Of a stretch of 64,000 bases of DNA, positions 62,396 to 64,000 are shown one piece after another. The notes beneath the pieces are model-generated. The model made no database searches and was not told where the DNA came from. It was given only the letters and a program-made list of their open reading frames with translations. Position numbers and translations under genes: made by a program. Source of the DNA: Pseudomonadota bacterium (GTDB lineage Bacteria > Myxococcota_A > Polyangia > GCA-2747355); NCBI GenBank assembly GCA_016711215.1, contig JADJTL010000001.1, positions 988,001-1,052,000 on the forward strand, in the 5' to 3' direction. Positions within the stretch are counted from its first letter, which is position 1. Each line of letters opens with the position of its first letter.

Positions 62396-64000
62396 TCAGA
62401 GCAGCGGCCGGCAGACGACGCGCGTGTGGCTGACGCGCAGGCTGGTGAGATTGCTGCCGCCGAGCGGCTGCCGATGCCAATAGACGAGCTCGAAGACAGA
62501 TCGGCCGCCCGTGGTCGAGGAGGCGACGACCTCGACCTGGTAGGCGCCGTTGTCGCCCTCGGTGCCCGGCAGGCAAAGCGACCTCGTCCACTGGCCCTCG
62601 CGCTGCTTCGTCGCCGCCGTGAAGCAGACCTGGCCGAACATGCCGGTCGCGGCGGCCTCGCCTGCCCGGGCGAGGTCGCCCTCGAAGGCGATGAAGGCCA
62701 CACCTGTAAAGCCGTCGCGGCTACTCACGGCCGGTCGGATCGCGTTCGGGATCGCCGACGCTCCAGCTCGAAGCGCCTGGGGGGCACCCTTCGGCGGAAG
62801 GCTCTGCTCATAGAGCCCGGACCCATCGACTCCGGCGCTGCTGCCGCGCGCCGGGAAGACGACGCCGGGTCCGCTCGGCGTCAGCGCGAGCGGCACAGTG
62901 GCAAAGCCGCGCACGGTGAGCTGCGGCTCCGTGAACCACGATACCGTGGGCCGCGGGCCATCGCTGCCGAGCAGCCCGTCGAGGTCGAGCTGGCTGACGA
63001 AGAGCAGGGTCGCCTGCAGAGACCCGACGGGCGGCGCGCTGGCGCCGCGGGGCAGCAGCTCGCCGAGTTGGCCGAGGAAGATCTGGCGCGGTGTCGTCGC
63101 CGCAGTGAAGAGCAGACGCTGGGCCAGATCGCTCGCCGTCACCTGAGACTCGCTCGCGGCGCGTGCGGGCGGTGGTAACGGGATCATCGCCTTACGGACA
63201 CCGGACGCCGGATCGACGACGACGAGGACGGAGGAGGGCGCCGAGCTCGCGGCCTCGGGGAGGGCCTGGCCGGCGACCACCGCATAGGTGCGGTTATCGG
63301 CGGTCTGGGCGATCGCGACCGCGGGGGCTGCGCCCGTGAAGACCGGGCCACCGGTAAACTCGCCGCTCAGCTCGGTGATCCTTCCCGCCTGGGCCGAGGT
63401 CGCGTTGGCCGGGCCGGTCCACAGCGTCAGCGGCGCTTGATTGCCGTTGGTTCCGCCGGCGCTCGCGTTGAAGGCGACCGCGAGCTGGCCGGCGCGCGTG
63501 TCCAGCGCGGAGTAGTAGAGCCCCACGCTCTGGTTGGTGAGCGCGAAGACGGGCTGGTTGGCTCGGGTCCAGGCCACCGTAGGCGCTCCGTCGCCGGCGC
63601 TGACGGAGGGACGCCGCGCAATCACCAGCTCGCGACTCCGCTCCCGGGCTCCGTCGAAGATCGCTGCTGGATAGCTGACCGCCAGCGCACCATTGTCGTC
63701 GCTCACCAGCCCGATCATCCCGATCGCGCTCTCATTGAACTGCGTCACCAGCGCCGGCGCCTCCGCCGTGCAGGCCAACGCGCCCTCTTCGCCGCCGCCG
63801 TCAGCCCCGCCGTCGCGACGCCCGCCGCCCCCCTGGTCGGCCCCCTCGTCGTCCTCCACGCGCTCGCAGCGCTGCTGCGCGTTGCAGACGAAGCCGTCTG
63901 GGCACTTCTCGTCCGGGCAGAGAAAGAGGCCGGGACCGACGAGCTGCGGGTTGTAGCAAGCCCCCACGACCGTCAGCGTGGCCGCGGCCCACCATCGGGG
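62396..64000 (-). CDS. Cys-rich lipoprotein, truncated by the window edge
   Basis: The frame is open to the right edge, so the true start lies outside. The first visible residues (AAATLTVVGAC) end in a lipobox, giving a lipidated Cys about 15 residues from the edge. A Cys motif follows (FLCPDEKCPDGFVCNAQQRC), then a Gly/Asp-rich linker and about 440 residues of beta-rich sequence with recurring LAVSYPAA- and LAVAFNAS-type strands, suggesting a propeller-like fold. The pattern is typical of myxobacterial surface lipoproteins. Function unknown. Confidence 0.7.
   Translation of the reverse strand, partial: PRWWAAATLTVVGACYNPQLVGPGLFLCPDEKCPDGFVCNAQQRCERVEDDEGADQGGGGRRDGGADGGGEEGALACTAEAPALVTQFNESAIGMIGLVSDDNGALAVSYPAAIFDGARERSRELVIARRPSVSAGDGAPTVAWTRANQPVFALTNQSVGLYYSALDTRAGQLAVAFNASAGGTNGNQAPLTLWTGPANATSAQAGRITELSGEFTGGPVFTGAAPAVAIAQTADNRTYAVVAGQALPEAASSAPSSVLVVVDPASGVRKAMIPLPPPARAASESQVTASDLAQRLLFTAATTPRQIFLGQLGELLPRGASAPPVGSLQATLLFVSQLDLDGLLGSDGPRPTVSWFTEPQLTVRGFATVPLALTPSGPGVVFPARGSSAGVDGSGLYEQSLPPKGAPQALRAGASAIPNAIRPAVSSRDGFTGVAFIAFEGDLARAGEAAATGMFGQVCFTAATKQREGQWTRSLCLPGTEGDNGAYQVEVVASSTTGGRSVFELVYWHRQPLGGSNLTSLRVSHTRVVCRPLL

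Overview
The window is a GC-rich chromosomal segment (third codon positions are almost all G or C) that is packed with genes. It most likely comes from a member of the Myxococcota or another deltaproteobacterial lineage. The evidence is the rimP-nusA-ylxR-infB-rbfA-truB-rpsO-pnp order, the long outer-membrane biogenesis block lysS-lolC-lolD-bamA-skp-lpxD-fabZ-lpxA, several large lipoproteins (EPND repeats, a lamin-tail domain, Cys-rich leaders), and a dense set of ExbB/ExbD-type motor genes. No species can be named from the sequence alone. I saw no rRNA, tRNA, insertion sequence, prophage or CRISPR array.

Layout: 0.1-9.1 kb (+) is the transcription/translation operon rimP, nusA, ylxR, infB, a DUF503 gene, an rbfA-nrnA fusion, truB and rpsO. 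9.4-14.3 kb (+) holds pnp, dut, purB and purC. 14.4-16.6 kb (-) holds an H-NOX gas sensor followed by a soluble receiver/histidine kinase. 16.9-19.4 kb (+) holds purF and prfB, the latter with the classical programmed +1 frameshift. 19.5-29.4 kb (+) is lysS followed by lipoprotein sorting, beta-barrel assembly and lipid A genes. 29.4-30.8 kb (+) is an EPND-repeat lipoprotein. 30.8-39.0 kb holds a ClpA/ClpC-type ATPase (-), a metallophosphoesterase (+), and then on the minus strand maf, yggS, ddl and an AsmA-like/GT51 glycosyltransferase. 39.2-46.3 kb (+) holds a lamin-tail lipoprotein, yebC, ruvC, ruvA, ruvB, a TPR-like protein and a HEAT-repeat lipoprotein. 46.4-52.5 kb contains two divergent ExbB/ExbD operons around a 770-bp spacer, including an in-frame ExbB-ExbD fusion. 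52.5-56.9 kb (-) is gap-pgk-tpiA-secG-dapF. 57.3-61.3 kb (-) holds a small protein, a PilZ protein, a periplasmic protein, an MshEN/HD-GYP-like/receiver protein and a ribbon-helix-helix protein. The window ends with an EEP-family hydrolase (+) and a lipoprotein (-) cut by the right edge.

Four genes carry a lesion in this sequence. purF, bamA and the EPND lipoprotein each need exactly one extra G in a GG run to restore a full-length protein, and ruvA has an in-frame TAG at codon 20. Because bamA is normally essential and the rest of each gene is intact, homopolymer contraction during sequencing or assembly is the most economical explanation for the three frameshifts.

Two kinds of signal are most worth following. 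The first is the divergent cluster of four ExbB-type and four ExbD-type domains with no TonB, TolA, TolB or Pal nearby. The second is a pattern in which many intergenic gaps hold a short tandem repeat (8-18 bp units) whose unit differs from gap to gap. The c-di-GMP-flavoured locus at 57.8-61.3 kb, whose HD-GYP and receiver domains have altered signature residues, and the H-NOX/kinase pair are further regulatory candidates.
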